From Chloroflexota bacterium (GTDB taxonomy: Bacteria; Chloroflexota; Limnocylindria; P2-11E): a stretch of DNA of 64,000 bases. Both the position numbers and the translations under genes were made by a program. The notes under the pieces were generated by a model. That model searched no databases and was not told the DNA's origin. It saw only the letters and a program-made list of their open reading frames with translations. Below, one piece after another: positions 1 through 9,577 of the stretch (position 1 is its first letter; every line of letters begins with the position of its first letter). The stretch covers positions 1-64,000 of the forward strand of contig JACQAT010000019.1 of the NCBI GenBank assembly GCA_016194865.1, read 5' to 3'.

Positions 1-194
1 ACCTGGCCGACGAGCGTGATGTTCGCCTTGTTCTGCGAGGACGTCGACGCGCCCGTGACGTTGACCGTCACGATGGTGGCGAGCACCCCGATGATCGTCG
101 TCGTGACGAGGAGCTCCACGAGGGTGAAGCCCTTCTCGCGCCTGAGCGCTTGGAAACGTTTCCTCATGTTGGTTGCGATCTCTCCCTCAAACAT
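1..194 (-). CDS. Type IV prepilin-like protein, N-terminal part (runs off left edge)
   Basis: Minus-strand translation MFEGEIATNMRKRFQALRREKGFTLVELLVTT.IGVLATIVTVNVTGAS: class III signal GFTLVELL; ATG follows directly on the TAA of the preceding frame. Confidence 0.8.
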   Translation of the reverse strand, partial: MFEGEIATNMRKRFQALRREKGFTLVELLVTTTIIGVLATIVTVNVTGASTSSQNKANITLVGQ

Positions 195-1050
195 TTAATT
201 GCGACATGCCTTGAGCGCGAACGTGATGGCCGAGCCGACGACGCACTTGAACGTCGCGGCCGTGTTGTTGAGCCGGAAGTTGTCGCTGAACGAATTCGTG
301 GTGGAGGCGAAGTCGATGATCAGGTCGCTCGCGTTGACGAGGACGCCGCCGGCCGTGCCGCTGACGCCGAAGTAGTTCGTCGAGTCCGCCGAGCCGACCG
401 TCCCCGTGGTGGGCACACCGGTGGCTAAATGTCGTAGCGGTAGCAACTACGCATTTGAACGTGCCGGAGCTGTTGTTCAGGCGGAAATTGCTGCTGAACG
501 AGAGCGAGGAGGACGTGAAGTCGATCAGGAAGTCGCTGGTGGTCACGAACGGACCGATCGCCCATGAGCTTGGCCCATGGGCCTTCGTGAACGTGGCGGT
601 AAACGTGGTAGACGTGACCGCCGTGACCGTGACGGTCTCCTGGGCCGTGCTGGTGTCGACAAGCAGGTTCGTGCCGACGGCGATGCCGGTCATGCTGGCG
701 GGCGTCACCACAACCGAGCCGGGCGCGACCGTCGTGGTCGATGTCGTGCTGGCAGCGATGCCGCCGTTGCCGTTCGCGGCGAAGTACGCGGCGTCCACGA
801 CCGCGTTGCCGCTGGTCGGCGCGCCGGTCGCCGATGGGTTCTGCGCGGAGAAGGAGTCGAGGCCCGCCTGTACGGAGTTGAAGAGCGCCTGGTTCGACTT
901 GGTCTGCGCGGTCGTCGACGCTCCGCTCACGCCCACCGTGACGACGGCGGACAGCACGCCGATGATCGTCGTGGTGACGAGGAGCTCGACGAGCGTGAAG
1001 CCCGCCTCGCCCCCGAGGCGCTGAACGCGCTTGAACATTCGCTTGAACAC
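187..1050 (-). CDS. Type IV prepilin, apparently frameshifted: native frame to about 430, then continues in the frame of ORF 195..446
   Basis: GGEAGFTLVELLVTTTIIGVLSAV N-terminus; after ..NNSSGTFKCVVATATTF this frame becomes Arg/His-rich nonsense while the +1 frame reads ATGVPTTGTVGS...FRLNNTAATFKCVVGSAITFALKACRN*. Confidence 0.75.
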   Translation of the reverse strand: MFKRMFKRVQRLGGEAGFTLVELLVTTTIIGVLSAVVTVGVSGASTTAQTKSNQALFNSVQAGLDSFSAQNPSATGAPTSGNAVVDAAYFAANGNGGIAASTTSTTTVAPGSVVVTPASMTGIAVGTNLLVDTSTAQETVTVTAVTSTTFTATFTKAHGPSSWAIGPFVTTSDFLIDFTSSSLSFSSNFRLNNSSGTFKCVVATATTFSHRCAHHGDGRLGGLDELLRRQRHGRRRPRQRERPDHRLRLHHEFVQRQLPAQQHGRDVQVRRRLGHHVRAQGMSQLNV

Positions 1051-1160
1051 TCTGTCCTTCTTCGACCTCCTGGGCGCTATTTGGCTCGCGGGCGGTGACT
1101 GGATCTCGTGGTCATGTCTTTGTCTTTGGCGCAGCTCTATGCGATCACCCCCTGCCCACG

Positions 1161-2357
1161 TCAGCGGATCGCGCCCGTGAGCGCGTAGATCGCGGAGACG
1201 AGCGAGATCGTCACGAAGCCGATGACGCCGCCGACGCTGAGAAGGAGCGCGGGCTCCAGCAGCTGCACGGCGCCTTGGAGCTTGAACTCCAGCTCGTTCT
1301 CGTAGAAGGCGGCGGCTTCGCCGAGGAATCGCTCGAGCGCGCCGGTCTCCTCGCCCACCCTGATCATCTGGATCACGGTCGGCGGGAACACGCCCGTGTC
1401 GCCGAGCGGCCCCGCGAAGCCTTCGCCGGCGAGCATCCGAGCCTTCACCGGCCGCAGGCGGCGCGCGGTGACGCGGTTCGCCACCGAGCCGAGGACGACG
1501 TCGAGCGAGCGATTGATGGGAACACCGGACTCGATCATGGTGCTGAGCGTCCGGCAGAAGCGCGCCACCGCCGCGTAGCGCGACAGCGTTCCGATCACGG
1601 GGAGCTTGAGCACCATCGTGTCGCGCGCGTAGCGTCCGCGCTCGAAGCGCTGGGACACGACCACGAGCAGGATGAGCGCGCCGAGCCCGGCGAGCAGCTG
1701 CACCTGATTGGCGGTCGTGAACTGCGCGAAGCTCAGGAGGAGCCTCGTCGTGAACGGCAGCTCGGCGTGGAACTCGGCGAACAGGACCGAGAAGCGCGGC
1801 AGGACGAATCCGATGAGCACCCCGACGCTCACGGCGGCCATCAGAAGGACGAGCACCGGGTACATGAGCGCCGAGCTGAACTGGCGCCGCGTCTTGTCCT
1901 CGCGGCTGAGCTGGATGTCGAGGCGCCGAAGGACCACGTCGAGGGTCCCCGTCAGCTCCGCCGCGCGCACGAGGTTCAGATAGAGGGGCGAGAAGACCGC
2001 CCCATGCCGCGCCATGGCCTCCGAGACGCTCGAGCCCTTGCGGAGCTGATCCTGGAGATCCGCGAGGACCGCGCGCATCTTTCGCGACCGCGCCTCCTCG
2101 TACAGCACGGCGATCGCCTGCGTCAGCGGCACGCCGGCGCCAACGAACGTCGCGAGCTGCCGGGAGAAGACGGCGAGATCCTGCTTCTTGACGCCGAAGA
2201 ACATCGGCAGGAGGTCATAGAGCTGGATCGCACGCAGCTGCGCGAGCGCGCGAGCCGGCAACGAGGGCCGGTCGAGGCGTTCTCCCGTGCCAGGATGTGG
2301 GAGGACAGCGACGTCGGCCAGCGGCAGGATGAAGCGGGAGGGTGCCCGGCGCGCCAT
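1161..2357 (-). CDS. pilC: Type II secretion/type IV pilus inner-membrane platform protein (PilC/GspF family)
   Basis: Two GspF repeats (FSRQLATFVGAGVPLTQAI...; FCRTLSTMIESGVPINRSLDV...) with TM segments. Confidence 0.93.
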   Translation of the reverse strand: MARRAPSRFILPLADVAVLPHPGTGERLDRPSLPARALAQLRAIQLYDLLPMFFGVKKQDLAVFSRQLATFVGAGVPLTQAIAVLYEEARSRKMRAVLADLQDQLRKGSSVSEAMARHGAVFSPLYLNLVRAAELTGTLDVVLRRLDIQLSREDKTRRQFSSALMYPVLVLLMAAVSVGVLIGFVLPRFSVLFAEFHAELPFTTRLLLSFAQFTTANQVQLLAGLGALILLVVVSQRFERGRYARDTMVLKLPVIGTLSRYAAVARFCRTLSTMIESGVPINRSLDVVLGSVANRVTARRLRPVKARMLAGEGFAGPLGDTGVFPPTVIQMIRVGEETGALERFLGEAAAFYENELEFKLQGAVQLLEPALLLSVGGVIGFVTISLVSAIYALTGAIR

Positions 2358-2514
2358 CTACGCGGCCCGGCCCGCGCTACGGGGTCGTTGCGATCTCTTT
2401 TCCAAGGTGTCGCAACTGTCGTGGCGAGCGGTCAGCCGAAGAATACGGTCGCAGAACGAAATCCCCTACGGAACTCGGACTAACCCGGTCGGGTCAGCCC
2501 AGGCGTGCCGAGCG

Positions 2515-4206
2515 CTAACCCGCTCCCTGCAGGATCGCGAGCACGTCGGCGGGGCTCGTGAGGCCCTCGACCACTTTTTGGAGAGCCGCATCGCGGAGGG
2601 TCACCAGACCGGCACGGAGCGCCTTCGTGCGAAGCTCCTGCGCCGAACCGCCCTCGTTGACGGCTGCTCGGATCTCGTCACCGAAGATGAGCAGCTCGAA
2701 CACTCCGACGCGTCCGAGATAGCCCGTATTCGAGCAATAGTTGCAGCCCCCTGGCCCGAAGACGGTATCCGCCGACAGCTTGGCCTGACGAAGCAGCGCC
2801 GCCTCGACGATCTGGGGCCTCCGCTCGACCTTGCATCGCTCGCACAGCCTTCGGACGAGCCGCTGAGCGATGATCGCGACCGTGCTCGAGGTGATCATGA
2901 ATCGAGGTACGCCGAGGTCGACGAGACGGAACACGGAGCCGACGGTGTCGATGGAGTGCAGCGAGCTCAGGACGAGGTGACCTGTGAGGGCCGAGTTCAT
3001 GGCGATCTCGACGGTCTCCTGGTCGCGGATCTCCCCCACCAGGATGACGTCGGGGTCCTGGCGCAGCAGCGATCGGAGGCCGCTCGCGAACGTTCGCCCG
3101 GCCGTGGGGTTGATCGGCACCTGACTCGTGCCCTCGATGATGTATTCGACAGGGTCCTCGATCGTCATGATGTTGCGGCTCACCCGGTCGAGCTCGTTGA
3201 CCGACGCGTACAGCGTCGTGGTCTTGCCCGAGCCGGTCGGCCCGACGACGAGGACCATGCCGAAGGGCGCTTTCAGCAGCTCCTGGTAGCGCTCCAGGAC
3301 ACCGCTTTCCATTCCGAGCTCTTCGACGTTGATGAGCGCGCGGGACTTGTCGAGCATGCGCATGACGGCCTTTTCGCCCCAGATCGTCTCGATGGTGGAG
3401 ACCCGCACATCTGCCTCGCGCCCGTCCATCGTCAGCTGGATCTGGCCATCCTGGCTACGACGCTTCTCGACGATGTTCAGGTTGGCCATCACCTTGAGGC
3501 GCGAGACGATCGCGGGTCCCACGTCCTTCGGGAGCCGCGTCGCCTCGTGGAGGGTCCCGTCGATACGGAAGCGGATGGAGACATCGCGCTCCTGTGGCTC
3601 GACGTGCACGTCGGACGCCCGGTCGCGCAGCGCCTGGGTGAAGATCAGGTTCACGATCTGGACGACCGGAGCGTTCTCGTCGACCCCCACGAGCAGCGGG
3701 GCGACGAATTGCGGCGATGGCTTGTGCTCGACCTCGTACCGCTCCACGGCGGTGACCACGTCTCCGATGACGCGGTAGCGCTGCGTGATGAGCTGGTCGA
3801 TGTCCTCGCGCGGCGCGAGGAACGGACGGATACCGAGGTTGGTGCGCTTCTGGAGCTCGAGGATGGTCCTCTTGTCATCCGGGAACGCCATCGCCACGAC
3901 GACCATCGCTCCCTGGATGCGAAGCGGCAGGAGGTGGTGCTCGCGGGCGAATGACTCCGGCACGAGGCGCAGGGCAGCCTCTTGCGTCTCCTCCAGCCCG
4001 AGATCGATGAGCGGCGTGTCGAACTGCAGCGAAAGCGCGGCAGCGACGTCGTCCCGGCTGATGAGGCCCTCGGCCTGAAGGATCTGTCCGAGAGGCTGCC
4101 GGCTCACCTGCTGGCGCTTCAACGCCTCTTCGAGCGCGCCCGCGTCGACGAAACCCGCGTCGACGAGGATCTGGCCCAGCCGCTTGCGCGCCGTCTCGAC
4201 AGCCAT
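2515..4206 (-). CDS. pilB: Type IV pilus assembly ATPase PilB/GspE with N-terminal MshEN motifs
   Basis: Walker A GPTGSGKTTTLYA, Asp/His boxes, C..C Zn motif (CERCK..CNYCSNTGY), N-terminal RLGQILVDAGFVDAGALEEALKRQ. Confidence 0.95.
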   Translation of the reverse strand: MAVETARKRLGQILVDAGFVDAGALEEALKRQQVSRQPLGQILQAEGLISRDDVAAALSLQFDTPLIDLGLEETQEAALRLVPESFAREHHLLPLRIQGAMVVVAMAFPDDKRTILELQKRTNLGIRPFLAPREDIDQLITQRYRVIGDVVTAVERYEVEHKPSPQFVAPLLVGVDENAPVVQIVNLIFTQALRDRASDVHVEPQERDVSIRFRIDGTLHEATRLPKDVGPAIVSRLKVMANLNIVEKRRSQDGQIQLTMDGREADVRVSTIETIWGEKAVMRMLDKSRALINVEELGMESGVLERYQELLKAPFGMVLVVGPTGSGKTTTLYASVNELDRVSRNIMTIEDPVEYIIEGTSQVPINPTAGRTFASGLRSLLRQDPDVILVGEIRDQETVEIAMNSALTGHLVLSSLHSIDTVGSVFRLVDLGVPRFMITSSTVAIIAQRLVRRLCERCKVERRPQIVEAALLRQAKLSADTVFGPGGCNYCSNTGYLGRVGVFELLIFGDEIRAAVNEGGSAQELRTKALRAGLVTLRDAALQKVVEGLTSPADVLAILQGAG

Positions 4207-4332
4207 CAGGCGCGCGCGTTCCCCGGAAGATCCATCTCCACAGCCGAAAGAGTGCTCGGTCGGCCCATCGCGCTGCCATACGACCGGAAGAGGATTCGCG
4301 CTACTGCGGAATGAGTAGAGGCATCCGCTCGA

Positions 4333-4953
4333 TCAGCCGAGGAGGCCCCGATCCTTCGCGACCGTGACCGCCTCGAGCTTCGAATGCGCGCCGAGCTTGC
4401 TGAAGATGTTCTGGAGATGCGTGCGCACGGTATTCGCGCTGATCGTGAGCACGTCCGCGATCGCGAGCGTGTCGCGCCCGCGGGACAGAAGCTTCAGGAT
4501 CTCGATCTCGCGCTGGGTCAGCGTCTCACCCGGCTCGAGCTGGCCCCTTCGGGCGATCTCGAGCTGCTCGGGGCTGAGAACGACGGCTCCCGCGGCCACG
4601 TCATCCAGGGCGCGAATGACGTCGTCCAGCGCCCGATCCTTGGTCAGGTATCCCAGGGCGCCCGACTGGATCCCCTTCACCATGCTCGCCTCGGTCTGAT
4701 CGCTCGTGAGGATGACGATCTTCGCGTTGTGGGCGACGGAGTGGAGGCGCGGGCCCAGCACGTCGGCCGAATAGCCGGGCAGGTGGAAATCGAGCAGGAT
4801 GATCTCGGGCTGCTTCTCCTGCGCCATCGAGATCGCCTGAGAGCCGGTCACGGCGATCCCCACGAGGTCGTAGGCGGGGATCTCGCGGATCACGCTCCCC
4901 AACGCTTCCGCGAAGAGGAAATGGTCATCGACGATCTGGACCCTCGTGGGCAT
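4333..4953 (-). CDS. NarL/LuxR-family response regulator
   Basis: REC domain (IILLDFHLPG) + LuxR HTH (LTQREIEILKLLSRGRDTLAIADVLTISANTVRTHLQNIFSKL). Confidence 0.93.
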   Translation of the reverse strand: MPTRVQIVDDHFLFAEALGSVIREIPAYDLVGIAVTGSQAISMAQEKQPEIILLDFHLPGYSADVLGPRLHSVAHNAKIVILTSDQTEASMVKGIQSGALGYLTKDRALDDVIRALDDVAAGAVVLSPEQLEIARRGQLEPGETLTQREIEILKLLSRGRDTLAIADVLTISANTVRTHLQNIFSKLGAHSKLEAVTVAKDRGLLG

Positions 4954-4962
4954 GCGATGAGG

Positions 4963-6249
4963 CTAGCGCAGGCCGCCCTCAGCATCCTCCCCGATCAGGG
5001 GAATACCGAAGCTGAAGACCGTGCCGCCGCCGGCGGGCCAGTCGGCCCACATCTCGCCCTGATGGTCGTTCACGATGCCGCGCGAAATGTAGAGTCCCAG
5101 CCCGGATCCCCGGGTCGCTCCCGCCGTCGAGAGGCGCGCGAACTTCTGGAACAGCCGCTCGCGCTCGGCGGGAGGGATCCCCGGACCGTGGTCGCGCACC
5201 CGTACGATCGCGCTCGCGCGATCCGGTGATACCCCCAGGCTGATCTCGATCTCGCTCCCCTCGGGCGAATACTTCGCGGCGTTACCGACGAGGTTGCGGA
5301 TGACCTGGCCGATGCGCGCGTCGTCCGCCATCACGCGCACCGGAAAGTCGCTCCCGTGCAGCACGACGCGATGTGCCTCCACGTGCAGCCGTCGCACGCT
5401 CTCCGCGAGCAGCTGCGCCAGATCGGTCGGTCGGAGCACGATGCTGATCCGTCCCGACTCGAGGCTCGCCACGTCCGTGAGACCGTCGAGAAGCTCCAGC
5501 GCCGCGTGCGCCTCGGTCGCGATCCCCAGCGCCATCTCCTCGGACTGGCGCCCGACGACATCCTTGGCCACCGCTCGGGCCGCCGCGCGGATACCGAGCA
5601 AGGGGTTCCGCAGCTCGTGCGCGACGAGCGAGAGATACTCGTGACGCGCATCGATCACGCGCTGGACCTCCGCGCTCGTCTCGCGCTCGTCGGCGCCGTG
5701 ACCCGTGCGCGCGGCGGCAAGGAGCTGACGGACCCGCTCCATCGTCCAGGGCAATACGATCGCGCCGCCGGCCAGGACGCCGCCGAGGAGCTCCAGGCGC
5801 ACGCGATCGTCCGTGGCGGCGCCGGGAGACAGCAGCGGGGCCACCGCCGCCGCGGCCACGACCAGCCCGAGCGCGGTACCCGCCGCCCGCGGCGTGCTGA
5901 GCGCGACCGCCGCGAGCGCGATGAACCACAGGGGCGCGAGCGGCGACGCCGATCCGCCGGTCAGCTCCGTCACCCAGGCGATCCATGCCGCGATCGCGAC
6001 ACCCACCGCACCGAACGCCTGCCGAGGCAGGAGGTGCCAGGGGACCGCGGCCGCGGCGAGGACGGCCACGAGGGCGGCGGCGATCGGCCAGACGAGATGG
6101 TCGTCGCGCGACGCGAGCAGGTAGACGACGGCCGCGACGGTCGTGAAGCCGATGAGCAGCACGAGGATCACGCGACGGATCGTCCCATCGAGATCGAGGA
6201 CCGTCCCTGGAAAGAGCCCGGGGAGAAGTGGGGGCGTTCCGCGCATCAC
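4963..6249 (-). CDS. Membrane sensor histidine kinase (HisKA/HATPase)
   Basis: N-terminal TM helices, H-box VAHELRNPLLGIR, N/G boxes (NLVGNAAKYSPEG, GSGLGLYISRGIV). Confidence 0.93.
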   Translation of the reverse strand: MMRGTPPLLPGLFPGTVLDLDGTIRRVILVLLIGFTTVAAVVYLLASRDDHLVWPIAAALVAVLAAAAVPWHLLPRQAFGAVGVAIAAWIAWVTELTGGSASPLAPLWFIALAAVALSTPRAAGTALGLVVAAAAVAPLLSPGAATDDRVRLELLGGVLAGGAIVLPWTMERVRQLLAAARTGHGADERETSAEVQRVIDARHEYLSLVAHELRNPLLGIRAAARAVAKDVVGRQSEEMALGIATEAHAALELLDGLTDVASLESGRISIVLRPTDLAQLLAESVRRLHVEAHRVVLHGSDFPVRVMADDARIGQVIRNLVGNAAKYSPEGSEIEISLGVSPDRASAIVRVRDHGPGIPPAERERLFQKFARLSTAGATRGSGLGLYISRGIVNDHQGEMWADWPAGGGTVFSFGIPLIGEDAEGGLR

Positions 6250-6276
6250 CGTGCGACACGATACTGGTCGGACACG

Positions 6277-6777
6277 TCAGCGCCAGAGCACGGCGAAGGG
6301 CGAGTACGCGCCGACGAGCTCGGGCGTGAGCGCCGCGGCGGTGCCCGCGAGGGCGAGGAACGGGCCGAAGGGAAGGGCGGTGCGCGGGCCCGCGCGCCGC
6401 GCGGCGATCAGGATCACGCCCGAAACCGCCCCACCGGCGAACGCGAGCCAGAGCGCCGCGATGGCGACCGGCGGTGGCTCGGCGAGCGCGATCAGCACGG
6501 CAAGCTTCACGTCGCCCATCCCCATCCAGCCACGGAACGAGAAGAAGAAGAAGAGGGCGGCGACCGCGGACGCGGTCAGGACCTGGTCGAGGGGAACGAG
6601 GCCGAGCGAGCCCGGCCGAGCGACCGGCACGATCGCGAGGAGGGGATACGTGAAGACATTGGGGATCCGTCGCGAGCGGAGGTCGATCACGAAGATCGCT
6701 GCGTACGCGGCGACGTAGACGGCACGCACGATCGTCAGGGCGTCCACCGCCATGCCGATAGAGTAGCCAGCGAACAT
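6277..6777 (-). CDS. A24-family prepilin peptidase core (no N-methylase domain)
   Basis: FVIDLRSRRIPN ... GMGDVKLA: the two catalytic Asp motifs; TM-rich. Confidence 0.85.
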   Translation of the reverse strand: MFAGYSIGMAVDALTIVRAVYVAAYAAIFVIDLRSRRIPNVFTYPLLAIVPVARPGSLGLVPLDQVLTASAVAALFFFFSFRGWMGMGDVKLAVLIALAEPPPVAIAALWLAFAGGAVSGVILIAARRAGPRTALPFGPFLALAGTAAALTPELVGAYSPFAVLWR

Positions 6778-6867
6778 GATCAAGGGCGATCGCGCGTAGC
6801 AGCTCAGCCGATCGCGTACGCGCACGCCGCCGATGACTTCGACCGCTCGCTGCTGCGCCGTGCCGGC

Positions 6868-8847
6868 GTGTGGCTCGTGGCGCTCAAGATCGCCGGGATC
6901 ATCGTGGTCTTCCATCCCCTCGCGCTGAGCGCCTTCGACCTGCCCAAGTCGCTCTTCAGCCGGGGACTCGAATGGTGGATCGGCGGTGTGCTCGTCGCGA
7001 GCCTGTTGCGCTTCGGCCCCTCGATCGTGCCGCGCACCCGTCTGCATCTCGCGGTCGGCACGCTGGTCGCCGTCAACCTGCTCTCGACGGCCTTCGCAGA
7101 GGATCGCTACACCGCGCTCTACGGCGAGTTCGGCCGCTACCTCGGACTGACCTTCCTGCTCGACATGGTCGTGCTCTACCTGGCGATCTCGATCTGCGTT
7201 CGCCGGCGGGCCGATTGGCTCGTGCTCGGAGCGGCCATCGGCCTCGCCGCGATCGCCGCGGCCGGCTACGCGGTCGTGCAGGCGATGGGTCTCGACCCGA
7301 TCCCCTGGGGCGCGAACGCTCGCTCGCGTCCCTTCGGAACGCTGGGGAACCCGAACATGCTGGCCCATGTCATGGTGGCCGTCGCCGCGGCGGCGGCGGC
7401 GGTCGCGGCGTTCGCGACCCGGCCGAGCGTGCGCGTCGGCGCGGCGCTGCTGGTCGGCGCGCCGCTGATGGCCGCGGTGCTCTCCGGCACGCGCACCGGC
7501 GCCGTCGGGGTCGGCGCGGCGATCGTCGCGCTGGCCGCGCTGCGCGTGCGCCTCGGGCGCCTGCCGCTGCGCCAGGCGCTCCTCGCCGCGCTGGTCATCG
7601 CCGCCGTCGCGATGCTCGTGCTGGTCGCGACGCCCTTCGGCGCGCGGTTCGACGCCCTCTCGTACAGCGTGCGGGAGCGGCTGACGCTCTGGGACGGCGC
7701 GCTCCAGGCGGCGCGCGACCGGCCGCTGCTGGGCTGGGGACCGGACAGCTTCGGCGTCGCCTTCGCGCAGTACCGCGCGCCGACGGGAGACCTCGAGCTC
7801 CTCTCAAGCCCGTACAACCAGGCGCACGACTGGGTCCTCGAGACCGCGGCGACCACCGGCCTCGCCGGGGTGCTCGCGCTGGTCGTGCTGAACATCGCGG
7901 GCGCCCGCGCGCTGCTGCGCCGCTTCGACGAGGGCCGTGGCGCCGAGCGTGCCCCCTTCGCCGCCGCGCTGGCGGCGCTGGCGGCGTACTGGGCCAGCGG
8001 ACTCATCCTGGTCTCCTCGGTCGAGGCCGATTGGATCCCCTGGGCCTGCCTCGGCGCCGCGGCGACCCAGCAGGGCGCACGAGCGACGCTCGCCGCGCGA
8101 CCGCTCGTGCGGCGATCGCTCCAGCTTGCCGTGCTCGGCGTCGCGCTGGTCGGGCCGACCACCGGGATCGGCGCGCTCCGCGCGGCGCTGGAGGCCAACA
8201 CCGCGATCAACCTGAGCGTCGTCAAGCCGCTCGAAGCCTTCAGTGCCGGCACCGCGGCGACCGACCAGGATCCGGGCCGGGCGTACTACTGGTGGATCCG
8301 CGGCAAGATCGTGCAGCGCATCGGCCTGTTCCGTCTCGCCGGCGACGACTACCTTCTGGCCGCCGAACGCTACCCGTCCCGCTCTGAATATTGGACGTCC
8401 GTGGCGCTCGCGCGCACCTATCAGGCGGTCGCCGGCGACAACTCGTCGGGCGGGCCGGAGGCGGCGATCGCGGCCGCGCGCCGAGCGATCGTCGCCAATC
8501 CCTACTACAGCGATCCGCACGACGCGTTGGCGGAGGTCCTCTCCACGTTCGGTGAGTTCCCCGAGGCATTGCGTGAGATCGTGCGCGCGATCGAGCTCTA
8601 TCAGAGAGATGGTCGCTACGACCGCGTCGCGGAGGAGATCGCCGACGCCGATCCCGACAAGGTCGAGGCCGGAGCGCTGCTGGACCGAGCGCTGCGCGTC
8701 AAGGACACCCTGCCGCTGCGCCGCGCCGCCGCGAAGGCCGCGCTCGCCCGCGGGGACCGCGACGCGGCGCGCGCGCATGCCGCGCGCGCCGTGGAGCTCG
8801 ACCCCGCGGACCAGGACGCCAGGCGCATCTTCAGCGAGACGCGATAG
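6868..8847 (+). CDS. O-antigen ligase-like (Wzy/WaaL) membrane protein with C-terminal TPR region; start uncertain
   Basis: Many TMs, GTLGNPNMLAHVM, SGTRTGAVG, PLLGWGPDSFGVAF motifs; TPR-like C-terminus. Confidence 0.85.
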   Translation: MWLVALKIAGIIVVFHPLALSAFDLPKSLFSRGLEWWIGGVLVASLLRFGPSIVPRTRLHLAVGTLVAVNLLSTAFAEDRYTALYGEFGRYLGLTFLLDMVVLYLAISICVRRRADWLVLGAAIGLAAIAAAGYAVVQAMGLDPIPWGANARSRPFGTLGNPNMLAHVMVAVAAAAAAVAAFATRPSVRVGAALLVGAPLMAAVLSGTRTGAVGVGAAIVALAALRVRLGRLPLRQALLAALVIAAVAMLVLVATPFGARFDALSYSVRERLTLWDGALQAARDRPLLGWGPDSFGVAFAQYRAPTGDLELLSSPYNQAHDWVLETAATTGLAGVLALVVLNIAGARALLRRFDEGRGAERAPFAAALAALAAYWASGLILVSSVEADWIPWACLGAAATQQGARATLAARPLVRRSLQLAVLGVALVGPTTGIGALRAALEANTAINLSVVKPLEAFSAGTAATDQDPGRAYYWWIRGKIVQRIGLFRLAGDDYLLAAERYPSRSEYWTSVALARTYQAVAGDNSSGGPEAAIAAARRAIVANPYYSDPHDALAEVLSTFGEFPEALREIVRAIELYQRDGRYDRVAEEIADADPDKVEAGALLDRALRVKDTLPLRRAAAKAALARGDRDAARAHAARAVELDPADQDARRIFSETR

Positions 8848-8938
8848 CGGACGGGCGCGAGCGCCGCGCTCGTACCCGCCGCTCACCCACCCTCGCCGAG
8901 CGGCCGCAGCCTGGTGACGGGCGGCCTACCATCGAGCC

Positions 8939-9577
8939 GTGGGCACGCGCGTCATGGTGGTCGACGACCACGACCTCGCCCGGCAGGGCCTTGTGTCGAT
9001 CCTCGGCGGCGCGGAGGATGTCCAGGTCGTCGCCGAAGCGAAGACCGGGCGGGAGGCGATCGAGCTCGCACGCAGGTCTCTTCCCGACGTCGTCCTCATG
9101 GACGTGCGCATGCCGGATATGGACGGCCTCGAGGCGACGCGGCGCATCAAGGAAGAGCGGCCGCGGACCGCGGTGATCATCGTGACGATGCACGAGAGCC
9201 CCACATACCTTCGGCAGGCGGTCGACGCGGGCGCCGCCGGGTATCTCCTGAAGGACGTCAGCAAAGAGCGCCTCGTCGAAGCGGTGCGCGAGGTCGCGAG
9301 CGGTGGGTCGTTCATCGAGACACAGAAGCTCCGGGGCGTGCTGAGCCAGGTCCGCGCTGACGGCTCGGCGCCGCAGAACCTCACGAGGCGCGAGCGCGAG
9401 ATCCTCTCCCACCTCGCGGAGGGGCTGTCGAATCGCGAGATCGCCGAGAAGCTCGTGCTGTCCTCGGAGACCGTGAAGAGCCACGTCGCGGCGATCCTCA
9501 GCAAGCTCGACCTCTCCGATCGCACGCAGGCGGCCGTGTACGCGGTCCGCAACGGGCTCGCGCAGCCGATGCTCTAG
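8939..9577 (+). CDS. NarL/LuxR-family response regulator (orphan)
   Basis: VMVVDDHDLARQGL, VVLMDVRMPDMDG, LTRREREILSHLAEGLSNREIAEKLVLSSETVKSHVAAIL. Confidence 0.95.
   Translation: MGTRVMVVDDHDLARQGLVSILGGAEDVQVVAEAKTGREAIELARRSLPDVVLMDVRMPDMDGLEATRRIKEERPRTAVIIVTMHESPTYLRQAVDAGAAGYLLKDVSKERLVEAVREVASGGSFIETQKLRGVLSQVRADGSAPQNLTRREREILSHLAEGLSNREIAEKLVLSSETVKSHVAAILSKLDLSDRTQAAVYAVRNGLAQPML

Noticed and set aside
1095-2483. 462-aa plus-strand ORF antisense to pilC
   Set aside because: Arg/His/Glu-rich composition typical of spurious antisense ORFs in high-GC DNA; the minus-strand PilC is unambiguous
5356-6860. 5' half of the 1163-aa ORF 5356..8847
   Set aside because: Antisense to the histidine kinase and peptidase; only the part from about 6868 is real
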